This document shows positions 41,956-50,989 of a stretch of DNA of 64,000 nucleotides, piece after piece. Within the stretch, counting starts at the first letter, position 1; each line of letters starts with the position of its first letter. The notes beneath the pieces are model-generated. The model was given only the letters and a program-made list of their open reading frames with translations. It did not search any database and was not told the origin of the DNA. A program made the position numbers and the translations under genes. Source of the DNA: CAIYZT01 sp031385445 (lineage in GTDB: Bacteria > Pseudomonadota > Alphaproteobacteria > Rhodobacterales > Rhodobacteraceae); NCBI GenBank assembly GCA_031385445.1, contig JANNBM010000020.1, forward strand, positions 19,800 to 83,799, read 5' to 3'.

Positions 41956-44900
41956 ATGTCCGCGCGGCCCCTGATTCTTGGCGGCGCGCCGGAAGGTTTT
42001 GACGCCAGACTTCTTGCGCGGGAACTGGCCAAGGGCGCGCCGGTTATCCATGTCGCGCGCGATGACAAACGGGCCGATGCGATGCGCTCGGCGCTGGCTG
42101 TCATGGCGCCGGGCGTTGCGGTTCTGGAATTTCCCGCCTGGGATTGCCTGCCCTATGACCGCGTCTCGCCCAATCCGGTGATCTCGGCCAAACGCATGTC
42201 GACGCTTGCGGCGCTTGCAAGCGGGCTGTCCGGCCCCTTCGTGCTGCTGACCACTCTTGGCGCGGTCAGTCAGCGGGTTCCGGCGCGGGACGTGATGCTG
42301 ACCGCGTCCTTTGTCGCCCATGTGGGTGACCGCGTGGACGAGGCGCGCCTGCGCGGATTTCTTGCCCGGATGGGGTTTTCGCCGGTGTCAACGGTGGCCG
42401 AGCCGGGAGATTTCGCGATCCGGGGCGGCATAATCGACATTTTTCCGCCGGGCGATACCGGACCTGTGCGTTTGGATTTTTTCGGCGATCAGTTGGACGG
42501 CGCGCGCCGGTTTGACCCGATCAGCCAGCGCACCTTGGAAAAGCTGTCGAAAATCGAATTCGCTCCGATGTCCGAGATAATTCTGGACGACCGCGCAATT
42601 TCGCGGTTCCGGCAGAATTACCGGGTTGAATTTGGCGCGGGCGGCGCGGACGATCCCTTGTACGAAGCCGTCAGCGCCGGCCGCAAGCATCAGGGGATGG
42701 AGCACTGGCTGCCGTTTTTTCACGAAAAGCTGGAAAGCCTGTTCGATTATCTGCCCGCTGCCACGATCTTTCTGGACGATCAGGTGACGAATGCCCGCAT
42801 CACGCGTTGGACCGGGATTGAAGACCAGTTTGACGCCCGGCGCGAGGCGATGTCAGCGCGCGGACGGATGGAATCGGTCTATAAACCCGTTCCGCCCGCG
42901 TTGTTGTATCTGGACGATACCGCGTGGGAGGCCTCCGTTGCCCGCCACCGCACCATCCAACTGTCGCCCTTGGCACAGTCGCCCGGGCCGGGCGTTCTGG
43001 ACGCAAGCGCGCGCATTGGCCGCAGTTTCGCGCCAGAGCGTCAACAGGAAAACATCAGCCTTTTTGGGGCTTTGGCGGATCATCTTCACAAACAGCTTCA
43101 AGATGGACAGGTCGTTATTGCTTCCTTTTCTGAAGGCGCGCGGGAGCGGCTTAAGGGGCTTTTGGAAGAACAAAAGATCACCAATGCCGCGCTGATCAAA
43201 GATTTCCGCGAAGTGCCGGACGGCCGCGGCAAGCTGTTTTTGATGATCTGGCCACTGGAGGCGGGATTTACCGCGCCCGGGCTAACCGTGATTTCCGAAC
43301 AGGACGTGCTGGGTGACCGCATGATCGGAAAGCCGCGCCGCAAGCGCAAGGCCGACAACTTTCTGCGCGACGCGCAAAGCCTGTCGGTCGGCGATCTGGT
43401 GGTGCATGTCGAACACGGCATTGGCCGCTATCTCGGCCTTGAAACCATCACCGCGCTTGGCGCGCCGCATGCCTGCGTCTCGCTGGAATATGCGGACAGT
43501 GCCAAGCTGTACCTGCCGGTCGAAAACATCGAACTGCTCAGCCGTTATGGCCATGAAGAGGGGCTGCTCGACAAGCTGGGCGGCGGTGCATGGCAGGCCA
43601 AGAAGGCCAAGCTGAAGGCCCGCATCAAAGACATCGCGGACCGTTTGATGCGCATCGCCGCCGAACGCGCCCTGCGCCAAGCGCCCGTGCTGGAGGCGCC
43701 CCATTCGATCTGGGAGGCGTTCGCGGCCCGCTTTCCCTATCAGGAAACCGACGATCAGCTGGCGGCGATTGCCGATGTGATCGCCGACCTTGAAAAGGGC
43801 TCGCCAATGGACCGTCTGATCGTCGGCGACGTGGGGTTTGGCAAGACCGAAGTGGCGATGCGGGCGGCGTTTGTGGCCGCGCTGTCTGGGATGCAGGTTG
43901 CGCTGATTTGCCCCACAACCCTGCTCGCGCGCCAGCACTATCGCAGCTTTATCGAGCGTTTCCGGGGCTTTCCGGTGACCGTGCGGCCCCTGTCGCGCTT
44001 TGTCAGCCAAAAAGACGCCAACCAGACACGCGAGATGATGGCGGCGGGGCAGGTCGATATCGTGATCGGCACCCACGCGCTTCTGGCCAAGGGAATCTCG
44101 TTCAAAAACCTTGGCCTGCTGGTTATCGACGAAGAGCAGCATTTCGGCGTGACGCACAAGGAACGGCTGAAGGAAATGCGCTCAGAGGTGCATGTGCTGA
44201 CGCTGACCGCGACGCCGATCCCGCGGACGTTGCAGCTGTCGTTGACCGGCGTGCGCGATCTTTCGGTCATCGCGACGCCGCCCGTGGACCGGCTTGCCAT
44301 CCGCACCTATGTCTCTGAATTTGATGGCATAACCCTGCGCGAGGCCCTGCTGCGCGAGCATTTCCGCGGCGGGCAAAGCTTTTTCGTGGTGCCGCGCATT
44401 TCCGATCTGCCCGACATCGAGGAATTTCTGACCGCGCATGTCCCCGAGGTGAGCTATATCATCGCGCATGGCCAGATGCCGGCGGGCGATCTGGACCAGC
44501 GGATGAACGATTTTTATGACGGCAAGGCGGATGTGCTTTTGGCCACCACGATTGTCGAATCCGGGTTGGATATTCCGACCGCCAATACGATGATCATCCA
44601 CCGCGCCGACATGTTTGGCCTGTCGCAGCTGTATCAGATCCGGGGCAGGGTCGGGCGCGCCAAAACACGCGCCTATTGCTATCTGACGACGCGGCCCCGC
44701 TCGCCCTTGACGCCAAGTGCCAGCAAGCGGCTGAAACTTCTGGCCTCGATGGACAGCCTTGGCGCGGGGTTCAACCTTGCCAGCCATGACCTTGACCTGC
44801 GCGGCGCGGGCAATCTTTTGGGCGAGGAACAGTCGGGTCATATCCGCGAGGTCGGCTATGAACTTTACCAGCAAATGCTTGAAGAGACGATTGCCAAGAT

Positions 44901-45405
44901 CAAATCGGGCGAGCTTTCGGGGCTGAATTCGGTCGATGATGATTGGTCGCCGCAGATCAATCTGGGCGTGCCGGTGATGATACCCGACGCGTATATCCCC
45001 GATCTGGATATCCGGCTTGGCCTGTACCGCCGCCTGTCCTCGCTTGGCACCAAGGCCGAGTTAGAGGGGTTCGCGGCGGAACTGATCGACCGCTTCGGCC
45101 CCTTGCCCAAGGAAGTGAACACGTTGATGTTGATCGTACGGATCAAGGCGATGTGCAAGCGGGCCGGTATCCGGCGGCTGGACGTAGGCCCGCGCGGTGC
45201 GACCATTCAATTCCACAACGATAAATTCGCCTATCCCGCTGGTTTGGTTGAATTTATCCGCGCGCAGGGGGCGGCTGCCAAGGTTCAGGGCAACAAGATC
45301 GTCCTGCAAGGCGAAATGGCCGCTGGCGCCGACCGGATCAAGGGCGCGTTCAACATCGCGCGGGATTTGGCGGAGAAAGTCAAGGCGGGCAAGGCCAAGG
45401 CCTAG
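41956..45405 (+). CDS. mfd: Transcription-repair coupling factor
   Basis: A 1149-residue Mfd, the DNA translocase that removes stalled RNA polymerase and recruits UvrA. In order: the UvrB-like N-terminal domain, the RNA polymerase-interacting CarD-like domain (GDLVVHVEHGIGRYLGLE), the helicase lobes with Walker A GDVGFGKTE and the DEEQ box (IDEEQHFG), VLTLTATPIPRTL and the RIRGRVGRAK motif (QIRGRVGRA), and the C-terminal TRCF domain. Its stop TAG shares the palindrome CTAG with the stop of the opposing transporter gene. Confidence 0.97.
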   Translation: MSARPLILGGAPEGFDARLLARELAKGAPVIHVARDDKRADAMRSALAVMAPGVAVLEFPAWDCLPYDRVSPNPVISAKRMSTLAALASGLSGPFVLLTTLGAVSQRVPARDVMLTASFVAHVGDRVDEARLRGFLARMGFSPVSTVAEPGDFAIRGGIIDIFPPGDTGPVRLDFFGDQLDGARRFDPISQRTLEKLSKIEFAPMSEIILDDRAISRFRQNYRVEFGAGGADDPLYEAVSAGRKHQGMEHWLPFFHEKLESLFDYLPAATIFLDDQVTNARITRWTGIEDQFDARREAMSARGRMESVYKPVPPALLYLDDTAWEASVARHRTIQLSPLAQSPGPGVLDASARIGRSFAPERQQENISLFGALADHLHKQLQDGQVVIASFSEGARERLKGLLEEQKITNAALIKDFREVPDGRGKLFLMIWPLEAGFTAPGLTVISEQDVLGDRMIGKPRRKRKADNFLRDAQSLSVGDLVVHVEHGIGRYLGLETITALGAPHACVSLEYADSAKLYLPVENIELLSRYGHEEGLLDKLGGGAWQAKKAKLKARIKDIADRLMRIAAERALRQAPVLEAPHSIWEAFAARFPYQETDDQLAAIADVIADLEKGSPMDRLIVGDVGFGKTEVAMRAAFVAALSGMQVALICPTTLLARQHYRSFIERFRGFPVTVRPLSRFVSQKDANQTREMMAAGQVDIVIGTHALLAKGISFKNLGLLVIDEEQHFGVTHKERLKEMRSEVHVLTLTATPIPRTLQLSLTGVRDLSVIATPPVDRLAIRTYVSEFDGITLREALLREHFRGGQSFFVVPRISDLPDIEEFLTAHVPEVSYIIAHGQMPAGDLDQRMNDFYDGKADVLLATTIVESGLDIPTANTMIIHRADMFGLSQLYQIRGRVGRAKTRAYCYLTTRPRSPLTPSASKRLKLLASMDSLGAGFNLASHDLDLRGAGNLLGEEQSGHIREVGYELYQQMLEETIAKIKSGELSGLNSVDDDWSPQINLGVPVMIPDAYIPDLDIRLGLYRRLSSLGTKAELEGFAAELIDRFGPLPKEVNTLMLIVRIKAMCKRAGIRRLDVGPRGATIQFHNDKFAYPAGLVEFIRAQGAAAKVQGNKIVLQGEMAAGADRIKGAFNIARDLAEKVKAGKAKA

Positions 45406-46610
45406 GCGCGGCTTTTCACCAAACCAAAGCGTGCCAAAAGCAAGGCCCCCGCCGCGAGCGCGGTGATGCTGGCCATCAAAGGCAGGGGCGTGCCGTTAAA
45501 CAGCAGCCCGACGGGAATGGCGATAGCCACGGAAACGACCGTCGAAATGCTGGACATGACAGAGGCGACCAAGCCGGAAATATGCCCCAAAGGCTCCAAC
45601 GCCAAGGCGTTCAGATTGCCCATTGTCGTGCCCATCATCGCGAAAAGACCGATGGCCCACAGGATGAAAACCGCAAACTCGGCGGTTGGCGGCAGGAATT
45701 TTGACCCGAACATCAGCAATACGGCCACCGAAACCGCGAACTGAGCGGCATAGGTCCAGACCAGAACCTGCCGCATGCCCACCTGCATCACCACGCGCGC
45801 ATTCACGATAGAGCCGAGCATGGAGACGACGGCGATCACGAAGAACCACATCGGAAAACTGCCCGCGCGGCCAAAGTATTGGTCAAAGACGCCTTGGATC
45901 GACGACAGCGTGCTGAACAGCATGGCCGTGGTCAGCGATTGGATAAGGATGGACACGGTGGTGCTGGGCGATCTGAACATCTCGATGGTGGCAGACCAAA
46001 GCCTGCCCAAAGCCAAAGACCGGCGCGCCGCCTTTGGCAGCGTTTCGGGTTGGCGCAGCCCAAACCACAAGGCGCAGATCAAAGCGAAGCCGAGGTATCC
46101 AAGGAATATCTCGTGCCATGAGGACAGCGTCATGATGCCAAGGCCCAAAAGCGGGGCGATGGCGGGGACCGAGGTGAAGATCATCTGCGCGAAGGAGACG
46201 ATCCGCGCCATTTGCCGACCCGAGTAAAGATCGCGCACGATGGCGAGGCCGACGGTGCGCGGCGCAGACACGCCGATGCCTTGCAGAACGCGCGCGGCCA
46301 AAAGCAGCTCTAAATTCGGTGCGAAATAGCACATCACGGCGGCGGTGGCATAGATCAGCAGCCCCAGTTGCACGATGATTTTGCGGCCGAACCTGTCGGA
46401 TAAAGGCCCCGCGAACAGGGTTCCCAGACCCATGCCGAACACGAAAGAGGTGATCACCAATTGCGCCCGGTTTGCGTCTTGCGGCGAAAGGGATTGGGCG
46501 ATCAGGGGCAGCGCGGGCAGAACGGCGTCAATCGTCAGCGCGACGGTGGCAAACAGCATGGCAAGCAGGGCGATGAATTCGCCTTGGGGCAGGGGTTTGG
46601 TGGGTGACAT
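45402..46610 (-). CDS. Bcr/CflA-type MFS multidrug efflux transporter
   Basis: A 402-residue major facilitator protein with 12 predicted membrane helices. The DHA1 antiporter pattern includes LPALPLIAQSL at the first periplasmic loop, GPLSDRFGRKIIVQLGL in loop 2-3 and ARVLQGIGVSAPRTVGLAIVRDLY (core RVLQGIGVS). It likely exports drugs or metabolites. It converges with mfd, the stops overlapping, and is followed on the minus strand by no other gene. frnE is 3 nt upstream. Confidence 0.9.
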   Translation of the reverse strand: MSPTKPLPQGEFIALLAMLFATVALTIDAVLPALPLIAQSLSPQDANRAQLVITSFVFGMGLGTLFAGPLSDRFGRKIIVQLGLLIYATAAVMCYFAPNLELLLAARVLQGIGVSAPRTVGLAIVRDLYSGRQMARIVSFAQMIFTSVPAIAPLLGLGIMTLSSWHEIFLGYLGFALICALWFGLRQPETLPKAARRSLALGRLWSATIEMFRSPSTTVSILIQSLTTAMLFSTLSSIQGVFDQYFGRAGSFPMWFFVIAVVSMLGSIVNARVVMQVGMRQVLVWTYAAQFAVSVAVLLMFGSKFLPPTAEFAVFILWAIGLFAMMGTTMGNLNALALEPLGHISGLVASVMSSISTVVSVAIAIPVGLLFNGTPLPLMASITALAAGALLLARFGLVKSRA

Positions 46611-46613
46611 GTC

Positions 46614-47252
46614 CTACGCTTTCGCCTTCTCGCTCAGATCGGCAATGATCTGCGCCCAAACCTCGGGCGGCTGCGCGCCTGACACCAGATAATGCTGGGC
46701 GACCAAAAAGCTCGGCACGGCACGGATCCCCTTGGCGCGCGCATCGTCATCGCGCGCGCGGATGTCGTCGGCGTCAGCATTGCTGTTCAAAAGCCGCAAG
46801 GTCACGTCGCGGTCCATGCCGACAGAGCCCGCGATATCGGCCAGAACCGCTGTGTCGCCAATATCGCGCCCTTCGGCCCAATAGGCGCGGAACAGCGCCG
46901 AAACCAGCAGGCTTTGCACGCCTTCAAGCCCCGCCCAATGAATCAAACGGTGCGAATTGAGGGTGTTTGGAATGCGTGTCGGCGTGTCCGGGTTCAGATC
47001 AAGCCCGGCCTTGGCGGCCATCTGCCGAAGGCGGTCATTGGCCTCTTGCAGCTTTTGCGCGCCGCCAAACCGCTCGGCCAGATAGCTTGCCTTGTCCACG
47101 CCCTCTTCTGGCATTTCCGGGTTCAGCTGAAACGGATGCCACTCAATGACGAAGGGATGCTCGGCATAAGATTCCAGCGCCCGGTCAAGATTGGCCTTTC
47201 CGACCAGACACCAGGGGCAAACCGGATCGGAAAAGATGTCGAGGCGTATCAT
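46614..47252 (-). CDS. DsbA family oxidoreductase, FrnE-like
   Basis: A 212-residue thioredoxin-fold protein with the CPWC active site at residues 11-14 (SDPVCPWCLVG), the helical insertion typical of DsbA/FrnE, and the cis-proline segment GIRAVPSFLV. No signal peptide, so it is a cytoplasmic thiol oxidoreductase or isomerase. ATG 47252 was chosen because the domain begins at once; a longer frame to 47339 exists. The MFS gene starts 3 nt after its stop, suggesting one transcript. Confidence 0.9.
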   Translation of the reverse strand: MIRLDIFSDPVCPWCLVGKANLDRALESYAEHPFVIEWHPFQLNPEMPEEGVDKASYLAERFGGAQKLQEANDRLRQMAAKAGLDLNPDTPTRIPNTLNSHRLIHWAGLEGVQSLLVSALFRAYWAEGRDIGDTAVLADIAGSVGMDRDVTLRLLNSNADADDIRARDDDARAKGIRAVPSFLVAQHYLVSGAQPPEVWAQIIADLSEKAKA

Positions 47253-47328
47253 GGCGCGGTCCTTGGCTGTACTCGCCGCTTTAACAGCCATTCTGGTATG
47301 AATTTCAAGCGCCGAACGCGCAAAATCT

Positions 47329-47360
47329 GGGGCAAACAAGCGTTTGTGCTTGCTTGCCCC
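47329..47360 (-). terminator. Hairpin terminator downstream of the peptide-binding protein gene
   Basis: GGGGCAA-A-CAAGC pairs with GCTTG-C-TTGCCCC around a 6-nt loop (7 bp, one mismatch, 5 bp). On the minus strand it is followed by AGATTTTG, a short T-run. It lies 22 nt after the stop at 47382. Confidence 0.6.
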
Positions 47361-47381
47361 GCAGTCATTTCGCGCTTTTGC

Positions 47382-49196
47382 CTAGTCCTGATACCACCAA
47401 ACTTCCGGCTGAAAGCCAAGCCAGTCGCCGTAAATCGGCAGTTTTTCGGGGTGGTGCAACTCTTTCACATGCGCCATCCGCGAGATTTGCGAATACCAGA
47501 ACGGCACGACGTAGCGCCCGGAAATCAAGATCCGGTCCAGCGCCTGCGTGGCATTCACAAATTCCACATGGTCCTTGGCGGCCAGCATCGCGCTGATCAT
47601 CGCTTCGGCCGCAGGAGAGTTCATGCCCATCCAGTTGCGCGTGCCCGGTTCCGTAACGCCGCCGGCCCCCCAATACAGCATCTGCTCATTGCCCGGCGAC
47701 AGCGACAATGACCGGATATAATACGTCATATCAAAGTCATAGTTGGTGGTTCGGTCCTTCATCTGGGCCTGATCGATCGTGGTGATCTTGACCGCGATTC
47801 CCAAAGGTTTCAACGCTTCGGAATAGACATTCGCGAACGCCGTTGCGTCGTCCTGCCCCTGTTGCAGCAGGATTTCAAAGGCAAAAGGCTCACCGGCGGC
47901 ATTCACCAAAGCGCCGTCTTTAAGCGTCCAACCCGCCTCTTCCAAAAGCGCCGTTGCCGCCCGCAGGCCGCCCCGGTTGGTTTCCGTACCGTCCGAAACC
48001 GGCAGCGCATAGCCTTCCATCGCACCTGGCAAAAGGCTGTCTTTCACCCCGGCCAAAAGTTCGGCAACACGGCCTTCGGCCGCTTGGCCGGGGGGCGCGC
48101 CAAGTTCCGAGTTGGCAAAATAGGACGGGATCCGCGGGTTTACCCCGCCGTTGAGCGCGGCGTTGATGAACTCGGCGTTGAACGCCTCGATCATCGCTTG
48201 GCGCACGCGCCAGTCGGCAAACATCGGGCGGCGGGTGTTCATCACGAAACCTTCGATCCCAGAGGGGCGCAGGTGCGGTATTTCGGCCTTGATCACATCG
48301 CCCGAGGTAACGCGCGGAAAGTCATAATTGGTCGCCCATTTGGCAGGGTTTCCTTCGCGGTAGGTCGAAAACTCACCGGCTTTGAAGGCTTCGAAGACGA
48401 CAGTGCCGTCGCCGTAATAGTCATATTTGATCTCATCGAAATTGTGCATGCCTTTGTAAAACGGCAGATCGGCGCCCCACCAGTCGGGGTCTTTGCGGTA
48501 GGTGACGGTCACGCCGGGATCATAGCTTTCCACGACATAAGGGCCGGACCCGATCGGCGCCTCGAACGAGGTGGCGGCAAAATCCTTGCCCTCCCACTGC
48601 GCCTTTTGCAGAATCGGGCGCAGGCCCAGGATCAGCGGCAGCTCCCGGTCAACGGTGTTGAAGGTGAACTTGACAGAGCGCTCCCCGGTTTTTTCCGCCG
48701 TGGCGATCTTTTTCCAAGCTCCGGCATAGCGCGGGCTGCCGATGGTGCCCAAGGTTTCCATCGACCACAGCACATCTTCGACCGTCACCGGCGATCCGTC
48801 CGAGAATTTGGCTTCGGGGCGCAGGGTGAACTCCACATAGGTCCGATCCGAATCGGTATCGACCGATTCGGCCAAAACCCCGTAAAGCGAGAAGGCTTCG
48901 TCATAAGAACGGCCCAGAAGTGTTTCAATTGTCAGCAAAGATACACCAGCGGGGGCGCGGCCTTTTTCGATAAACGGGTTCATCGAATCGAACCCCCCTG
49001 CCTCGCCAAAAACGATTCGTCCGCCCTTTGGCGCATCTGGGTTCGCATAGGGCAGGGACACAAAATCCGGTGGAAGAGCGGGCTCGCCATACATAGCTAT
49101 GCCATGTTTAGGCTCTGCAACGGCAGTTGAGCCCAATAAAGCAAGCGCGGCCGCAAGCGTGCTGATGTGAAGGCGCGCAAAGATTCCCTGTTTCAT
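47382..49196 (-). CDS. ABC transporter periplasmic peptide-binding protein (family 5, YejA-like)
   Basis: A 604-residue family 5 extracellular solute-binding protein. The signal peptide is residues 1-27 (cleavage after STAVA). The mature part has LPYANPDAPKGGRI, FDSMNPFI, LAESVDTDSDRTYVEFTLRP, VTVEDVLWSMETL and PIGSGPYVVESYDPG, as in YejA/oligopeptide binders. No permease or ATPase gene is adjacent, which is unusual for this family. ATG 49196 has GAAGGAA upstream. Confidence 0.92.
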   Translation of the reverse strand: MKQGIFARLHISTLAAALALLGSTAVAEPKHGIAMYGEPALPPDFVSLPYANPDAPKGGRIVFGEAGGFDSMNPFIEKGRAPAGVSLLTIETLLGRSYDEAFSLYGVLAESVDTDSDRTYVEFTLRPEAKFSDGSPVTVEDVLWSMETLGTIGSPRYAGAWKKIATAEKTGERSVKFTFNTVDRELPLILGLRPILQKAQWEGKDFAATSFEAPIGSGPYVVESYDPGVTVTYRKDPDWWGADLPFYKGMHNFDEIKYDYYGDGTVVFEAFKAGEFSTYREGNPAKWATNYDFPRVTSGDVIKAEIPHLRPSGIEGFVMNTRRPMFADWRVRQAMIEAFNAEFINAALNGGVNPRIPSYFANSELGAPPGQAAEGRVAELLAGVKDSLLPGAMEGYALPVSDGTETNRGGLRAATALLEEAGWTLKDGALVNAAGEPFAFEILLQQGQDDATAFANVYSEALKPLGIAVKITTIDQAQMKDRTTNYDFDMTYYIRSLSLSPGNEQMLYWGAGGVTEPGTRNWMGMNSPAAEAMISAMLAAKDHVEFVNATQALDRILISGRYVVPFWYSQISRMAHVKELHHPEKLPIYGDWLGFQPEVWWYQD

Positions 49197-49274
49197 TCCG
49201 GCAAATTTCCTTCTGCTGGGAAGCGTGATTGCCCGAAGACTACGGGGGGATCGCGGGCAGATCAAACTTTTAAC

Positions 49275-49303
49275 TTGGAGAGCGCCGAACGCCGGGCTAT
49301 AAG
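49275..49303 (+). promoter_or_regulatory. Strong sigma-70 promoter with no gene behind it
   Basis: TTGGAG (49275-49280), exactly 17 nt, then TATAAG (49298-49303) on the + strand. The next protein gene starts 135 nt later and beyond a terminator, so this promoter most likely drives the small RNA at ~49310-49385. Confidence 0.68.
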
Positions 49304-49309
49304 ATGCTC

Positions 49310-49385
49310 ACTGCTCGATAGGTTTCTTGCCTGTATGAAACCTGCCTCAATAACTTAACGCCAGCCTTGTGCTGGCGTTTTTTTT
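49310..49385 (+). ncRNA. Candidate small RNA with two hairpins
   Basis: A ~75-nt transcript is predicted from the promoter 49275-49303 to the terminator 49357-49385. The first hairpin is AGGTTTC (49320-49326) with GAAACCT (49337-49343) and a 10-nt loop. A single-stranded stretch CTCAATAACTTA follows, then the terminator hairpin with an eight-T tail, the form favoured by Hfq-bound RNAs. No protein frame of note fits. The family is not recognised. Confidence 0.62.
49357..49385 (+). terminator. Rho-independent terminator
   Basis: AACGCCAGC-CTTGT-GCTGGCGTT followed by T residues to 49385. Nine-base-pair stem and a long U tract; no + strand protein gene lies upstream within 3.9 kb. Confidence 0.9.
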
Positions 49386-49437
49386 GGCTCAACTGTCGGG
49401 GGCTGAAGAGAAAATCGGTGCAGCGCAGGAGAATGTC

Positions 49438-50208
49438 ATGCTGAAGGGCAAGCGGGCGGTCGTTACGGGATCAAATTCCGGGATCGGGCTTGGCGCGGCG
49501 GTGGAGCTGGCGCGGGCGGGGGCCGATGTTGTGCTGAACAGCTTTACCGACCGGGCAGAAGATCACGCGCTCGCGGCGCGGCTTTCGGCAGAATATGGCG
49601 TTTCGGTTCGCTATATCGCGGCGGATATGGCGCGGGGCGATCAGTGCCGGGATTTGATCAACAGGGCCGAGGGCTGCGATATTCTGGTGAACAACGCGGG
49701 CATTCAGTTTGTCGCGCCGGTGGAAGAGTTTCCGGCGGAAAAGTGGGATCAGATCCTGGCAGTCAACCTGTCCTCGGCGTTTCATACCACGGCGGCGGCT
49801 TTGCCGGGGATGCGGGCCAGGGGATGGGGCCGGGTGGTGAATATCGCCTCGGCCCATGGCCTGACCGCCTCGCCGTTCAAGTCGGCTTATATTGCCGCCA
49901 AGCATGGGGTTGTCGGGCTGTCCAAGACGGTGGCGCTGGAAACCGCGGGGCAGGGGATCACCTGCAACGCGATCTGCCCCGGATACGTGCTGACCCCGCT
50001 GGTCGAAGCGCAGATACCGGAGCAGATGCGGGTGCACGGGATGGACCGCGAAACCGTGCTGCGCGAGGTGATGTTGCAGCGGCAGCCATCGCGGCAATTT
50101 GCCACAGTGGAGCAGGTCGGGGGCACGGTGATTTATCTGTGCTCAGCGGCGGCGGATCAGGTGACGGGCACCACGATCAGCATTGATGGCGGCTGGACGG
50201 CGATGTAG
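49438..50208 (+). CDS. bdhA: 3-hydroxybutyrate dehydrogenase (SDR family)
   Basis: A 256-residue short-chain dehydrogenase, most like D-3-hydroxybutyrate dehydrogenases that oxidise the PHB breakdown product to acetoacetate. The cofactor motif is TGSNSGIGLG, with NNAG in LVNNAGIQFV, the catalytic Ser/Tyr/Lys in NIASAHG and SAYIAAKHG, and the substrate-loop stretch NAICPGYVLTPLVEAQIPEQ. ATG 49438 follows AGGAG. It stands alone, without other PHB genes, behind the small-RNA terminator. Confidence 0.88.
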   Translation: MLKGKRAVVTGSNSGIGLGAAVELARAGADVVLNSFTDRAEDHALAARLSAEYGVSVRYIAADMARGDQCRDLINRAEGCDILVNNAGIQFVAPVEEFPAEKWDQILAVNLSSAFHTTAAALPGMRARGWGRVVNIASAHGLTASPFKSAYIAAKHGVVGLSKTVALETAGQGITCNAICPGYVLTPLVEAQIPEQMRVHGMDRETVLREVMLQRQPSRQFATVEQVGGTVIYLCSAAADQVTGTTISIDGGWTAM

Positions 50209-50217
50209 GCGCAGGTG

Positions 50218-50919
50218 CTACCTTGCGGCAACCGCCGCGGCCATCTCTTCTTTGGGCACAGGATAGACCAGACCCGCCGAGACGATCAATTTGACCACAT
50301 CATCAGCCTTCATATCCATGAAAATCACGTCTTTTTCCGGCACGAACAGCAAAAATCCCGAGGTCATCGGCGTCAGGCCGATAAAAACGGCGACCATTCC
50401 TGATCCGTTCGGCAGCCGCGCCGCGATCTCGCCTTTGGGGTGGTTTGCGACCATGCCCATGGCCCAATAACCGGGGCGCGGAAATTCGACGAGGCAGGTG
50501 CGGTCAAAGCTTTTTTCGGACTTGGTGAAGAAGGTTTCGGTGATCTGTTTCACGCCGGAATAGACCGAACGGACCAGGGGAACCCGGTCCACCAGACCTT
50601 CGGCGCGTTTCATGATCGAGCGGCCCAGAAACCCGCGCGCAACCCAGCCCACGAAGGCAGTAAAGAACAAGAACACCAGCACGCCGACACCGCGCACCGG
50701 AAAATTGCTTTGCGGGCCGATGAACCGGTGCATCAGCGCCGCGGGTTGATAGGCGGTTGGGATCAGCGGCAGGATCCAGCCGTCGATATAACCGATGACG
50801 CCCCAGACGACATAGATCGTCAGGCCCACGGGCAAAACCACGACAAGGCCCGTCAAAAAAGACGAGCGAAAGCCGCTGAACAGCGGGCGGCGGTGGGGGT
50901 CATGTTGGGCCATTGTCAT
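50218..50919 (-). CDS. DUF502 family membrane protein
   Basis: A 233-residue DUF502 protein with two N-terminal membrane helices (residues ~17-40, SSFLTGLVVVLPVGLTIYVV, and ~75-97, GVGVLVFLFFTAFVGW). A conserved cytoplasmic part contains VPLVRSVYSGVKQITETFF, LVEFPRPGYWAMGMV and FVPEKDVIFMDMKADDVVKLIVSAG (core MDMKADD). Function unknown. ATG 50919 or 50913. It converges with bdhA. Confidence 0.88.
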   Translation of the reverse strand: MTMAQHDPHRRPLFSGFRSSFLTGLVVVLPVGLTIYVVWGVIGYIDGWILPLIPTAYQPAALMHRFIGPQSNFPVRGVGVLVFLFFTAFVGWVARGFLGRSIMKRAEGLVDRVPLVRSVYSGVKQITETFFTKSEKSFDRTCLVEFPRPGYWAMGMVANHPKGEIAARLPNGSGMVAVFIGLTPMTSGFLLFVPEKDVIFMDMKADDVVKLIVSAGLVYPVPKEEMAAAVAAR

Positions 50920-50989
50920 CCCGAAGTCAGCGCTGACCTGTGTAAGGGCAGGGCAGGACGGTTACAAGCAAAGCTTTGGGCCGCCGCGC

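Noticed and set aside
47862..49130. 422-residue plus-strand open frame opposite the peptide-binding gene
   Set aside because: Antisense shadow; its composition reflects codon positions of the true gene.
49167..49358. 63-residue plus-strand frame at the small-RNA locus
   Set aside because: It begins inside the opposing signal peptide gene, ends at the terminator stem and has no family features; a non-coding RNA explains the promoter and terminator better.
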